Shown: positions 1 through 8,212 of the stretch, in pieces | Numbering within the stretch: the stretch's first letter is position 1 | How the letters are laid out: the number at the start of each line of letters is the position of its first letter | Source: a virus | IMG/VR virus record: IMGVR_UViG_3300023292_000020 | Span: 1 to 41,952 of that record | Length of the DNA stretch: 41,952 bases | Strand: one strand, 5' to 3' | Position numbers and translations under genes: made by a program | Notes under the pieces: model-generated | Databases searched by the model: none | What the model was told of the DNA's origin: nothing | What the model saw: the letters and a program-made list of their open reading frames with translations, nothing else

Positions 1-59
1 ATGGCTTTCGTTGGGCCGGGCAGAATATGTTCGGCGTCAATTTCAATCCAGCTTGGCAC
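1..59 (-). CDS. Start of a hypothetical gene, cut by window edge
   Basis: An open frame begins with GTG at position 59 and runs off the left edge with no stop (19 codons visible, beginning V-P-S-W-I-E-I-D-A-E). It overlaps the 3' end of the 58-aa gene at 43-219, the packing style used throughout this tail module. By position after the spike it should be the next baseplate-region gene. Too little is visible to name a family, and the GTG start is a guess based on the overlap. Confidence 0.4.
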   Translation of the reverse strand, partial: MPSWIEIDAEHILPGPTKA

Positions 60-219
60 GTTCGGCCTCCGTCAACTTGCGACCGGCCACGGCTTCGGCC
101 ATTGCCACGGTGCGGCGCTTCCCGTCTTGCTGTTGCGCGTCGGCGGCTTTCTTGAGCGCATCGGAGATAGGGGCGACGGTTTCGCGGAGCGCGGCCATGT
201 TGGGCGTTTTCCAACTCAT
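43..219 (-). CDS. Small hypothetical protein after the baseplate spike (58 aa)
   Basis: The frame begins with an ATG at 219 that overlaps the TGA of the spike gene (ATGA). It ends at a TGA at 43-45. The 58-aa product starts MSWKTPNMAALRETVAP and is hydrophilic, with a run of Lys, Ala and Gln and a C-terminal A-E-R-A-K-L-D. No signal, membrane segment or known domain is visible. Translational coupling to the spike gene suggests co-expression with the baseplate genes; the function is unknown. Confidence 0.6.
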   Translation of the reverse strand: MSWKTPNMAALRETVAPISDALKKAADAQQQDGKRRTVAMAEAVAGRKLTEAERAKLD

Positions 220-1382
220 ATCGGACCCCCGAGGTAGTGCCGCAAAGAAAGGCTGGCGGTCGTGGCGGCGGCGTAGGCGGCGGCGGCGGCGGTCATGGCG
301 GCTGAAAACGTGCCGAGCTTCGTTGCCAATTCAGAGCCGATCACAGGGCTGGACCCGGAGAATGAGGCGGTCAGCGCAGCCAGCGCAGCCGACACGGCGG
401 TCAGATACGTAGCCAGCGCCAACTGGTATCGCGTGCCGTTTATCATCGGGGCCCCGACAATCGCGCCGGTCAGCGGTTCCTGGAAGTACCCGCCGAAACA
501 GTTAATGGCGGTCGGCCCGGGCGCGCCGATTTGGCAGGCCGCCAGGTGCCGCGGATCGTCGACCACGCCGCCAACCAAGATGTCCAGCACGCCGCCGACC
601 ACTTGGCTGACATTCTTGCCCACGGTTTGAACCACGTCGCCCAGCACCATGTCGTCACGGTCGCCGCCCACCTGGACAGACTGCCCGCCCTTGACGTTTT
701 TCCGCTCCGCCCCGTCGACGGTCACGCCGCGCTGGAAATACCGGCCGCCCTCTTCCAGGTCGCTGGTCTCGGAAAACCCCGCATTGGACCGCGTCGCGTT
801 GCCGGTTACGGCTTCGGTGAGGTTCCCTTCCACGGTGCGCTTGGCGTGGCCTCGGACGGTCTCGTTTAGGTTGCCCAGCACGTCGGTCAGCTTCATGCCG
901 ATGGTGCGCTCGCTGCGGGTTCCGGCCGCCTCATCGTCCACATTGATCGCGCGAAAAACGATGTCGCCGGTATCGGGCCGCAGCACCAACCGCTGGCCTG
1001 CGTTGTCGGCGATCACGAACGAGCCCACGCGCCCGCCTGTCGGGGTACGGTTGGACAGGAATTCAGCGCCGGAAATACGCGGCTGAGTCAGGTCGAAATC
1101 TTTGAACGAAACCGTCACTTCGGCCCCAACTTCGGGCAACGCCCAAACACCGAAGCCGTCTCCGGCGGTCAAAGACGAAACGGGGGCGGCGTCGATTTTC
1201 CACGGATCGGCAGGCTCTTGTCCTTCGGCGGGGATGTCGGCGATCTCCACATTGCAGCGGAGCCCGTCTTCGTCGACCGCCGTCACCGTGCCAGTCACCG
1301 GAGGGATCAGCGATTTGCGCAGGTCGGGAGCCATTTTTTCGATGACTTCCTTCAGCGCCTCTCTCAGCCGGTGCTCACTCAT
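216..1382 (-). CDS. Baseplate spike protein, gpV/gp5-like OB fold
   Basis: This 388-aa protein is the central tail spike candidate, which punctures the cell envelope in contractile tails. Residues about 20-95 look like the OB-fold of the Mu gp45/P2 gpV/T4 gp5 group: a GTVTAVDEDGLRCNVEI strand, then a G-D-G-F-G-V-W-ALPEVGAEVTVSF segment. Residues about 130-270 are repetitive, rich in Val, Gly, Thr and Asp (V-R-G-H-A-K-R-T-V-E-G-N type), as expected for a beta-helical needle stem. The C-terminus is Ala-rich. The start at MSEHRLRE (1382) is preferred over an upstream ATG at 1484, because the extra 34 residues are compositionally odd and lie inside the hub gene. It overlaps the hub gene by 8 bases. 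Confidence 0.8.
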   Translation of the reverse strand: MSEHRLREALKEVIEKMAPDLRKSLIPPVTGTVTAVDEDGLRCNVEIADIPAEGQEPADPWKIDAAPVSSLTAGDGFGVWALPEVGAEVTVSFKDFDLTQPRISGAEFLSNRTPTGGRVGSFVIADNAGQRLVLRPDTGDIVFRAINVDDEAAGTRSERTIGMKLTDVLGNLNETVRGHAKRTVEGNLTEAVTGNATRSNAGFSETSDLEEGGRYFQRGVTVDGAERKNVKGGQSVQVGGDRDDMVLGDVVQTVGKNVSQVVGGVLDILVGGVVDDPRHLAACQIGAPGPTAINCFGGYFQEPLTGAIVGAPMINGTRYQLALATYLTAVSAALAALTASFSGSSPVIGSELATKLGTFSAAMTAAAAAYAAATTASLSLRHYLGGPI

Positions 1383-2136
1383 CGGAGATGACCTCGAATT
1401 CCACGTCCATGGACGAATAACCCGCGTCGTTATGGTGTCGGAAGCCGATGAAAAGCAGGCTGTGGTACTCGCCCTCCGCGTCATACAGGCCGATCACGTC
1501 GCCAAGGGAAATGTCGGTCGGCTGAGCGCGGAACGTGCGTTGTCGCCAGTCGATCTTGTCGGCGTCATAGCCGATCTCGAAGTCATGGGTGGTGTCAGCG
1601 GTGGTGTCGCGCTCCTTCCAAGTGAATACCCCGGCACCGTCGAAAAAGAAGACACGGGACAGCTTGAGGCGGCGATGAATGAAACGCATCGCATCGACGA
1701 CGGTCTGGCGGTAGAGGGGCAGCTGGTCAAGCACAAGGTCCGACGATTCGACCCCGGAGGCGTCCAGCGAGAGCCGCTTGCTTACGAGTTCGGTTATCAT
1801 TTCGGCCGGCGTGGCGTCCAGCAGGGTCAGGGTCAGCGGCGTGGTTTGCAGCGTGCGGAACGAATCGAATGAACGCAGGTCCACTTCGTCCGGGGTTGGG
1901 TCCGATGCCTTGGCGATGGTGCCGGTGAAAAGTGCCAAGTCTTGCGCGTTGAGCCTCAAGGCAAACGACAGCGTCGCGCCTTCGATGGCCGCTTCTGCTA
2001 GTTCGCCGGTGGGGTCTTCAAGCAGCAGGCGGCAACTCCGCGCCGCGTCGATCCGGCCCGCCACTTCGTAGTGCTTCACCACGTCCTGGTAGGCAACGCC
2101 GCCGATGGTCACAAGGTTGGTGACTGCGATGGTCAA
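1375..2136 (-). CDS. Baseplate hub protein, gpD/gp27-like
   Basis: At 253 aa, it sits directly upstream of the spike, where the hub (P2 gpD, Mu gp44, T4 gp27) is normally encoded. The features fit the family: an N-terminal beta-rich domain (V-T-I-G-G-V-A-Y ... ARSCRLLLEDPTGELAEA), a central helical stretch (PAEMITELVSKRLSLD), then the V-D-A-M-R-F-I-H-R-R segment and an F-F-F-D-G-A-G-V-F-T-W strand typical of late-control protein D. The expected role is to form the trimeric ring that joins the tube end to the spike. It is shorter than P2 gpD. Family assignment is by motif and position. Confidence 0.7.
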   Translation of the reverse strand: MTIAVTNLVTIGGVAYQDVVKHYEVAGRIDAARSCRLLLEDPTGELAEAAIEGATLSFALRLNAQDLALFTGTIAKASDPTPDEVDLRSFDSFRTLQTTPLTLTLLDATPAEMITELVSKRLSLDASGVESSDLVLDQLPLYRQTVVDAMRFIHRRLKLSRVFFFDGAGVFTWKERDTTADTTHDFEIGYDADKIDWRQRTFRAQPTDISLGDVIGLYDAEGEYHSLLFIGFRHHNDAGYSSMDVEFEVISDE

Positions 2137-2888
2137 AACAGCATCGGCCTTGCCGTGGCCAGGCTTAGCGTCTCTGTGTCTTCGCGACCAACTTCTTCAT
2201 CCACTTCATTGGCGAGATTGAAGCACTGGCCAAGCACCGCGTCGCAGACTACGCCGTCTTCGGGAATGATCGACTGGCCATTGTCAAGGTCGATGCCGAA
2301 TTCGTCGATATATTCCTGCATCGCGTCGTCGATGTCGCCACCGTTTGCCCCTCCGCTCCCAGTCGCCGAATCCCCAGCCCCGCCACCCGTGGCCCGCTTC
2401 GGCGCGGAGTAGAACCACTGCCGGAAGGTTAGCGTTCCCGTGATTTCGTCTGTCCCGTTGTTGTCGTGCCATTCGAGCTTCGCCCAGTAGACCATTTCGA
2501 TATCGGCCCCGAGCAACGGGTAGCGCGGGCCGTACAGCGGGCGGGCGCCGTAGTCATCGCGGAGTTGGAAAAGCGCATCGATCGCCAACATCATCGTTTC
2601 GGCTGGCAGGCCGCTTTCATCATCCGGTGTCACGTCGATTTGAAAGACGATATCCACCGGCTTGTCATAGGGCTTGAATTCCGTCGACGTTGCCCCGGAG
2701 CTTTTGTTTTCCGTCTCCTTGACGTTGATTTCGCGGATCACGTTCACCGGGCCGTTGGGCGGGAAGGTAAACAGCACGTCGGCATAGTTCGGCGCGGGGG
2801 CGGCTTGATCGCGGCCGTTGGAGTTGCGAGATCGCGTCACGTTGCACAGCGAAAATTGAAGCTCTTCGCCGCCGAGATAGTTGCTCAT
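2133..2888 (-). CDS. Tail/baseplate protein between tape measure and hub
   Basis: This 251-aa protein overlaps both neighbours by 4 bases. The first 170 residues are beta-rich and mixed (V-L-F-T-F-P-P-N-G-P-V-N-V-I-R-E-I-N-V-K). They are followed by a Gly/Ser/Asp linker and a 70-residue acidic tail. In many contractile-tail modules this slot carries a gp53-like or LysM-type tube-initiator protein that meets the tape measure and hub. I cannot see a clear LysM motif, so the role is inferred from gene order. The acidic Gly-rich C-terminal part is unusual for that slot. Confidence 0.55.
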   Translation of the reverse strand: MSNYLGGEELQFSLCNVTRSRNSNGRDQAAPAPNYADVLFTFPPNGPVNVIREINVKETENKSSGATSTEFKPYDKPVDIVFQIDVTPDDESGLPAETMMLAIDALFQLRDDYGARPLYGPRYPLLGADIEMVYWAKLEWHDNNGTDEITGTLTFRQWFYSAPKRATGGGAGDSATGSGGANGGDIDDAMQEYIDEFGIDLDNGQSIIPEDGVVCDAVLGQCFNLANEVDEEVGREDTETLSLATARPMLF

Positions 2889-5188
2889 GCCGTGCCGCCT
2901 TCCGCCAACCGGGCGTTGCTCAGGGCTTTGGTCAGAATGTCCGTGATCCGCGCCTCAAACCCTTCGCCGTCGCCGTACACGTCGCCGCTCAACACGATAT
3001 TGATGGTGCGATTGTCCGAGGTGCGGGAAGTGGCAACCGGGGCGGACGTGGCGCCTGTGCCGCCGGTGTTGACGGACCCAGCGGGGCCAGCCGGGAACAG
3101 ATCGTCCAGCGCCGTGTCAACCGACCGACGCCCCACCGGCAACCCGGCCCTCACCCCTTCGCCGAACGTGGGCAGGAACGCCTTACCGGAAGCGGTCAAC
3201 TCTTTCAGTGGCCCGATCTTGGCGTCCGACCCGGGCAGGAAGTCGCGAACCCAGCCAAACATCTCGGTCAGCGTGGTTTTCAGCTCGCCCCACTTGGAGA
3301 TGATGCCCTGCTTGAAAGCGTCGATCATGCCCGCACCCGCTTCGTAGAGCGCACTAGGCAACCCAGTGAACCACCCGACGATCCCGGTGAACAGGGTTTG
3401 GATGTAGGTAATCCCCGCGAAAAACGAGGTTTTGATGGATTCCCAGTACTTGACCACCAACCCCGCAGCGATCCCGAACGGGCCGAACATCGCGCCGACG
3501 ATCACCGCGCCCCACTCGCTCCAAAACGCTTTCGTCCAAGCCCACGCGGAGTCGAACACGCCCTTGATCCGACCCCAGGCGTTACCGGCCACGGCCACAA
3601 TGTCGTCCCAATATTTGTAAATCAGGCCAACCGCCATGCCGAACGGTCCAAGCAGCCCGCCCAAAATCAGCGGCCACCAGTCTTTCCAGAAGCCGAGCAT
3701 CCAGTTACCGGCCCACTTGAACGCCGCGACTACGCCGCCCCAGGCCGCCGATGCCCCAGCCGCGATGCTGTCCCAGTTCTTGACCAGCACCACGCCGATA
3801 GCTACCAGCGCCGCGATCCCAAGGATCACCCAACCGATCGGCCCCAGCGCGGACCAGAATGAGCGCCCCAACACTTTCAGCGCCGTGGCGAAGATCCCCG
3901 TCGTCGCGGTAGCCCCAGCTTCGGCAACGCCAAACGTGGCAATCGCCGCCGCCGCCATGAACATTTGCCCGGTCAAAAACAGCGCGGCACCGCCGACGAT
4001 CAGCAGGAAGGACGACAACGCGAAAAGCGCCACGCCGACTTTCGTGATGATTGGATGGGCTTGGGCGAATTCCCGGAACCGAGTCGCCACGTTCCCGAGC
4101 ACGGTCACAATGGAAACGATCGTCGGGAGCAAGACCGTCCCCAACTCCGCCCCGGTCAGTTTCAGTTTGTTCAAAAACACCGTGAACTGCGCACCGGCCC
4201 CGGCCATGACGTTGGCAAGCTCTTGGTTGAGGGAAACGTTGTCGTCATAGGCGATGTTCGACGTGAGCATGTTTTTCTTCAGCAGGCCGATGTTGGAGAC
4301 CATCTTCTGGACGGCGATAAACGCCTCTTCCCCGAACATCTTCTTGATTGATACGGCCTGAGCAGTCTTGTCCATTTTGCCGAGTTGAGTCAGCAGGCCG
4401 AGTAGCGCGCCCATCCCGTCCTTTTGCACGGACTTGGACCAATCGGCGGTGCTGATTTTCATCGTCTTGGCCATCGCCCCGGCGTTCGTCTGCATGCGCG
4501 TGAAGACGTTTCGGAACGCCGTACCACCACGCTCAGCGCCAAGGCCAACGTCAGAAATCGCCGCAGACAGCCCGGCCAACTGGTCAAAGGTGAGGGTTTC
4601 AATCGGCCGGCCAATCCGCTGCATGGCGTTGACGATGAACCCGGCGGACGCGGTGGTGTTGTTACTCAGTTCGTTGACGGCGGAACCCATGTTGCCGACT
4701 TTGTCGATACCGAGCGCGAAGACGTTGGAGAACTGAGCGAACGCCGTGCTGGCAGCATCGGCGGCTAAGTCGGAAACGGCCTCGATTTTGGCCACTTCCT
4801 CCGTGAATTTGAAGATGTTTTCTTTGCCCTTGATACCGAGTTGCCCGGCGGTCTCTGCAATCGCCGTAAGCCCGGCAACGCCGGTGGGGATCCCCTTCTC
4901 GACAATATCGTTGAGGCCGCTTTTGATTTCGGACAGCGCCAAGCCGCTGGTTTTGCGGACGCCAATCATTCCAGCTTCAAGGTCAACTGCGGACTTCACC
5001 GGGAGCGCCATAACCGCGGCCATCGCCAGCCCGGTAATCATCATCCCCTTGCCGATGGACTTCATGGTCTCACCGGTCTTTTTCAGCCGGTTCAGGTCGC
5101 CAATCGCAGCCTTCACGGGCTTATTCAGCCCGTTTTCGCCGGTAATGTTGATCTTGATGGATTGAAAAAAGTCGCCCATTCCGAACAT
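2885..5188 (-). CDS. Tail tape measure protein (TP901-type)
   Basis: At 767 aa this is the longest tail gene. It sets tail length and occupies the tube lumen. The N-terminal third matches the TP901 tape-measure core: S-A-V-D-L-E-A-G-M-I-G-V-R-K-T-S-G at about 65-85, then long helices with repeated E-L-S-N-N-T-T-A-S and F-R-N-V-F-T-R-M segments. Hydrophobic stretches follow at about 365-415 and 450-480, and then repeated W-x-x-I/V modules (AWGRIKGVFDSAWAWTKAFW). The chosen start is MFGMGDFFQ at 5188, preceded by AAAGGG. Its ATG overlaps the TGA of the frameshifted chaperone product (TGATG). A further upstream ATG would add 23 basic residues and is not favoured. Confidence 0.9.
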   Translation of the reverse strand: MFGMGDFFQSIKINITGENGLNKPVKAAIGDLNRLKKTGETMKSIGKGMMITGLAMAAVMALPVKSAVDLEAGMIGVRKTSGLALSEIKSGLNDIVEKGIPTGVAGLTAIAETAGQLGIKGKENIFKFTEEVAKIEAVSDLAADAASTAFAQFSNVFALGIDKVGNMGSAVNELSNNTTASAGFIVNAMQRIGRPIETLTFDQLAGLSAAISDVGLGAERGGTAFRNVFTRMQTNAGAMAKTMKISTADWSKSVQKDGMGALLGLLTQLGKMDKTAQAVSIKKMFGEEAFIAVQKMVSNIGLLKKNMLTSNIAYDDNVSLNQELANVMAGAGAQFTVFLNKLKLTGAELGTVLLPTIVSIVTVLGNVATRFREFAQAHPIITKVGVALFALSSFLLIVGGAALFLTGQMFMAAAAIATFGVAEAGATATTGIFATALKVLGRSFWSALGPIGWVILGIAALVAIGVVLVKNWDSIAAGASAAWGGVVAAFKWAGNWMLGFWKDWWPLILGGLLGPFGMAVGLIYKYWDDIVAVAGNAWGRIKGVFDSAWAWTKAFWSEWGAVIVGAMFGPFGIAAGLVVKYWESIKTSFFAGITYIQTLFTGIVGWFTGLPSALYEAGAGMIDAFKQGIISKWGELKTTLTEMFGWVRDFLPGSDAKIGPLKELTASGKAFLPTFGEGVRAGLPVGRRSVDTALDDLFPAGPAGSVNTGGTGATSAPVATSRTSDNRTINIVLSGDVYGDGEGFEARITDILTKALSNARLAEGGTA

Positions 5189-5864
5189 CAGCGACCCTTT
5201 CTGGCTTTTCGGCCGCGACCGCCGCCGCCTTTCCCCTGCTGCTGTTCCGCCAACCACTCAGCGGCGATGCGGTGGTCGACCAGTTCGTCCAGTGTCATCG
5301 CGTCTACGTCGGCGAACCGGTACGCGGGGAACCAATGGCAGATCGTCGCCCGCGTTTTCTCTTGATTTCCGAAGCGGGCGCGGTGGCCCGCTAGAGTTTT
5401 TTTCTCGTGGCCTTCGCGTTCATCCCGTTTTCGGCGGCGATCTCTTTCACGAGCGCCAGGTAATGCCCGCCACCCGTTTTGATTTCCGTGCTGCCGAGCT
5501 TCGGCCATATCACCGCGTCTTGGAGGAAGCTGACCACGCCGTCTGTCATCTTGTTCGCGTCGTCATCTTCCAAAAGCTTCGCGACCTTCAGCAGCCGATT
5601 CAGCGGGCGCTTGCCACAGACGTAGATCGACGCCGCGTTTTCGACCGACACCGTGAACAACTCACGACTCGGGTTGCGCTTCTTTTCGGCCGCAACCGCC
5701 GGGATGATCTCATTGACCATCTGAGCCGCACCTTCCTCGCTCAGCGACGTGTCGTGGCTCATGACCGCTTCCAGCAACGCGGAACGCAGCATCGTTTCGT
5801 TGGCCGCTTCCTCGCCGCTGATTTCCGGCTCTTTCTTGATCTCGACTTTCACTTCGTCCGGCAT
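5188..5864 (-). CDS. Tail assembly chaperone, -1 frameshift product (gpGT-like)
   Basis: A -1 shift at 5397-5403 joins the first 156 residues of the short form to a 69-residue extension, giving 225 aa. The extension reads TLAGHRARFGNQEKT, then I-C-H-W-F-P-A-Y, then DVDAMTLDELVDHRIAAEWL, and ends in a basic Gly/Arg/Lys tail. The W-F...M-T-L-D-E-L...W pattern is typical of the T part of phage chaperone fusions. The extension has no start codon with a ribosome site of its own near the junction, which supports fusion rather than a separate gene. Its TGA overlaps the tape-measure ATG. The fusion is expected to bridge tape measure and tube protein. Confidence 0.78.
5391..5864 (-). CDS. Tail assembly chaperone, short form (gpG-like)
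   Basis: The product is 157 aa and lies directly upstream of the tape measure, after the tube gene. That position and the downstream out-of-phase frame mark it as the short tail-assembly chaperone (lambda gpG analogue), which coats the tape measure until tube protein polymerises. It is acidic at the N-terminus and ends K-A-T-R-K-K-L. The last codons contain an A AAA AAA slippery run, so a fraction of ribosomes should shift into the frame described in the next entry. The sequence itself shows no named domain. Confidence 0.8.
   Translation of the reverse strand: MPDEVKVEIKKEPEISGEEAANETMLRSALLEAVMSHDTSLSEEGAAQMVNEIIPAVAAEKKRNPSRELFTVSVENAASIYVCGKRPLNRLLKVAKLLEDDDANKMTDGVVSFLQDAVIWPKLGSTEIKTGGGHYLALVKEIAAENGMNAKATRKKL
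5397..5403 (-). promoter_or_regulatory. Programmed -1 frameshift slippery heptamer
   Basis: On the minus strand the zero frame reads ACG AGA AAA AAA CTC TAG. The heptamer A AAA AAA is in the correct X XXY YYZ register, and the zero-frame stop follows two codons later. Slipping back one base gives ...AAA AAA ACT CTA GCG and continues to 5188. I did not identify a definite downstream pseudoknot by eye, though the following sequence is GC-rich. Confidence 0.8.
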
Positions 5865-5886
5865 GGGAAACCCCTCAGTTCATGGT

Positions 5887-6375
5887 TTAGATAAATCCTT
5901 CAATCGCGGTGGCGATGCCGCCGACCGACCGACTGGCCGCTTCACCGATTCCGTAGGAACCGGAGTTTTCGTTGAATTCGCAGCCCTTGACGCGGCGCAC
6001 GATGGTGGAGCCGTCTTGGCGCGGGTTGCGGGCGACAATCGTGAATTCGGGAAGGTCCATCAGCGACAAGTACGTCACGCCGTTGATGACGAACCCGCTC
6101 GTTTCACCGGCGTTTGCCTGGAAGTCGTCCGGGTTTTGCAACAGCGCCGCGTTGGGCTCGTCCAGCGTCATCGTCCAGCTGAATTGCGAGTCCTTGCGGA
6201 GCTTCCGCTTGCGGCGCTTTTTCCGGCCCGGCCCCGACCGCACTTCCACTTCGCGATCTTCTTTGAGTTCGACGTTCTGCGCCGTGTAAAGCATGATTTC
6301 CTGGCCATCCACGTTGATGGTCAACTCGACTTCATCCAGGATAACAGCGTCATCAAATGCCCTTGAATCGATCAT
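5887..6375 (-). CDS. Tail tube protein (XkdM-like)
   Basis: This 162-aa protein comes immediately after the sheath gene, the usual place for the inner tube subunit of contractile tails. It is beta-rich (VILDEVELTINVDGQEIML), and the length is right for XkdM/gp19-type tube proteins. An odd feature is a dense basic insert at about 50-62 (G-P-G-R-K-K-R-R-K-R-K-L-R-K), probably in a loop, possibly facing the lumen or DNA. It ends with a Gly/Ala-rich C-terminus. The family call rests on order, length and beta character. Confidence 0.75.
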   Translation of the reverse strand: MIDSRAFDDAVILDEVELTINVDGQEIMLYTAQNVELKEDREVEVRSGPGRKKRRKRKLRKDSQFSWTMTLDEPNAALLQNPDDFQANAGETSGFVINGVTYLSLMDLPEFTIVARNPRQDGSTIVRRVKGCEFNENSGSYGIGEAASRSVGGIATAIEGFI

Positions 6376-6387
6376 GTTCGCTCTCCT

Positions 6388-7854
6388 TTACGCCGAGCGC
6401 CGGTAAACGCGATGGGTGATGCTCTTCAGCGTCGTGAACGGCACAACGCCAACGTCACAGTAGGTGTCGCCGTCATCGTCGACGGACACGACCGTAGTGT
6501 AGCTCGTAAAGTTCTTGCCGACGCGAAGGTCCATCGCCTTGTCGCCGCCGGTTTTCAGCACGGTAGTCCCGCTGCCCTGCCCGTCGTCCGGGATGCCCCA
6601 GAACGGCTTGGCCGAAGCGCGCCATTCCGCGCCAGCGATGTAGATCATGCGGAGGAATTCGCAGTCCTCGAAATCGCTGCCGTCTTCCGCCAGGGTCTTG
6701 CAGTTCCCGATGATGACGCCGCGGTCTTTGTCATAGCGCGCATAGTTCACGCGGGCGTCGGCGAGGCGGTCGCGGTAGGACTTCGGGATGTCCGGTTGCA
6801 ACAGGGTCAGGTCCATCCCGGTGGCGAGGTTGATCATGCTCCGGTGAATCGGGGCGCCCAGCCAAACGCCAGCCAGGTACGCGGTGGCCGGGGCGTTGTA
6901 GGCTGTGGCCGAGGCGTCGCTAAACGTGTAACCGCCAGCGAAGGCGATCAAGTTGCGGTCGGCCTCGGAGGTCAGCGCGGATTCGATTCCCGCAACCCAT
7001 GCCTCGATTTCAATCAGCCACGCGGCCGATTTGGCGGGGTTGGCGCTTGAGAATTCCTCGCATTCGATGAAGGCGTAGCGCTCCTGGTCGTGGCTCGAAA
7101 GGCTGTCGGCGCAGTGAGTGCCCAGCATGGCGCGGAAGGCGGTCGCGTCGGCGTCTCCGGTCCCGGCCACGCCCACAAACAGCAGATTGTGGTAGGCGGT
7201 GCCTTCCAGCGTCGTGAGCACCCGCAGGATTTCCGCGTTGGTCATTTCGCCGTTGTCGCCCTTGTCGAAGAACGTGTAGCCGACTTCCGCCAGCGTGCCT
7301 TCACCGCCCAGCGTCGCAGTCAGCGCCAAGGTGGAATCATTGATCGCTTCGACGATGGTCGCCAGTGCTGTCGGCGACGCCTTGGCGGCCGAGAACTGAG
7401 TTGCGGTACCGGACGCGGTGCGCCGGACAGTGACCACATAGTCAGTGCCGTCGTCTTCGACCTTGGCCTGCCATTCGTCGCCGTCCTCGCCGTAGTAATC
7501 ATACGTGATCGTGATCGCGGTAACGGCGGTCGTGTCGTCCGTCAGTTCGATATACGATTTCTCAGCGTCGGCTCCGGCTCGGATGCCGTTGACAGAAATC
7601 GGCTTCATGTTCGGGTTGCGGGTCTGAGCGTCCAGCGCCCCGGTGATCGCTTCCCGAACTCCCCGCGGCAACCGTTGCGTGGTGCCAAACAGCGTGTCCA
7701 CGTTGGCCACGCCAGCCAGCCCCGTCGCGGAAAACGCGGTGTCCATCGGGCCGTCGCTGGCCAAGCCGATGATGGTGAGTTGGTGTTCATCGCCCGCCGT
7801 CACAGGCGAGTTGAACAGATCTTCGTAACTGGTCGTGAAAGTCGGCTCACCCAT
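6388..7854 (-). CDS. Contractile tail sheath protein
   Basis: The 488-aa protein has the order typical of tail sheath subunits. First comes an N-terminal domain with a G-L-A-S-D-G-P-M-D-T segment. A variable beta domain follows (TAITITYDYYGEDGDEWQ, about 135-155). The C-terminal core contains A-G-G-Y-T-F...P-A-T-A-Y-L-A-G-V-W and ends with C-D-V-G-V-V-P-F-T-T-L-K. The sheath surrounds the tube and contracts on infection. It is followed 12 bases later by the tube gene. An SD-like GGAGG lies just upstream of the ATG. Confidence 0.85.
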   Translation of the reverse strand: MGEPTFTTSYEDLFNSPVTAGDEHQLTIIGLASDGPMDTAFSATGLAGVANVDTLFGTTQRLPRGVREAITGALDAQTRNPNMKPISVNGIRAGADAEKSYIELTDDTTAVTAITITYDYYGEDGDEWQAKVEDDGTDYVVTVRRTASGTATQFSAAKASPTALATIVEAINDSTLALTATLGGEGTLAEVGYTFFDKGDNGEMTNAEILRVLTTLEGTAYHNLLFVGVAGTGDADATAFRAMLGTHCADSLSSHDQERYAFIECEEFSSANPAKSAAWLIEIEAWVAGIESALTSEADRNLIAFAGGYTFSDASATAYNAPATAYLAGVWLGAPIHRSMINLATGMDLTLLQPDIPKSYRDRLADARVNYARYDKDRGVIIGNCKTLAEDGSDFEDCEFLRMIYIAGAEWRASAKPFWGIPDDGQGSGTTVLKTGGDKAMDLRVGKNFTSYTTVVSVDDDGDTYCDVGVVPFTTLKSITHRVYRRSA

Positions 7855-7870
7855 GGTGCTCCTCCGTCCT

Positions 7871-8212
7871 TTAGTTCATCGCCCGGTTCAGCCAAGATTG
7901 GCGACCGGCGCAAAATTTGGTTTCCAGTACCAACCCGTCGGGACCGACCCCCAACACGTGGCGCAAGCCAGCCGCCTCAACCCGGGAAACGCGGTGCTTT
8001 TTGCACAGATCGCCGAAAGGGCGCTCGACTTCGCAAATAATCCGTTCCGGTTCCGGTTCAACCACAGGCTCAGGGATTGCCACCGGTTCCGGTTCAAAGA
8101 TTGGGGTCGGCGGTGGTGCCGGGGTCGGCGGTGCTTCAACCGCAATGGCGATCGGCTCCGGGGCTTCCACCACCGGGGCTCTCTTCGCTCGCCTCTTTCG
8201 TTTCTCAGCCAC
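7871..8212 (-). CDS. Hypothetical Pro-rich protein before the sheath
   Basis: The product is 113 aa. The N-terminus is strongly basic (MAEKRKRRAKRAP). Residues 15-60 are a Pro/Glu/Val/Ala low-complexity linker (repeats of E-P-V-A-I-P-E-P). The last 50 residues form a compact segment with C-E-V-E-R-P-F-G-D-L-C-K-K-H-R-V. The gene lies one base downstream of the tail-terminator gene and 16 bases upstream of the sheath. A similar basic plus Pro-rich composition occurs in the 10228-10707 protein. No known domain is recognised. Confidence 0.7.
   Translation of the reverse strand: MAEKRKRRAKRAPVVEAPEPIAIAVEAPPTPAPPPTPIFEPEPVAIPEPVVEPEPERIICEVERPFGDLCKKHRVSRVEAAGLRHVLGVGPDGLVLETKFCAGRQSWLNRAMN

Noticed and set aside
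1102-1872. Long plus-strand frame of 256 codons over the spike and hub genes
   Set aside because: It lies antisense to two genes with clear tail-protein character, has no ribosome site, and its product is not protein-like. High G+C produces many such long antisense frames across 1-17500.
5188-5508. Separate 106-codon gene between chaperone and tape measure
   Set aside because: Its first third overlaps the chaperone gene out of frame and is Arg-rich. Only the part after the slippery site is tail-chaperone-like, so it is the frameshift extension.
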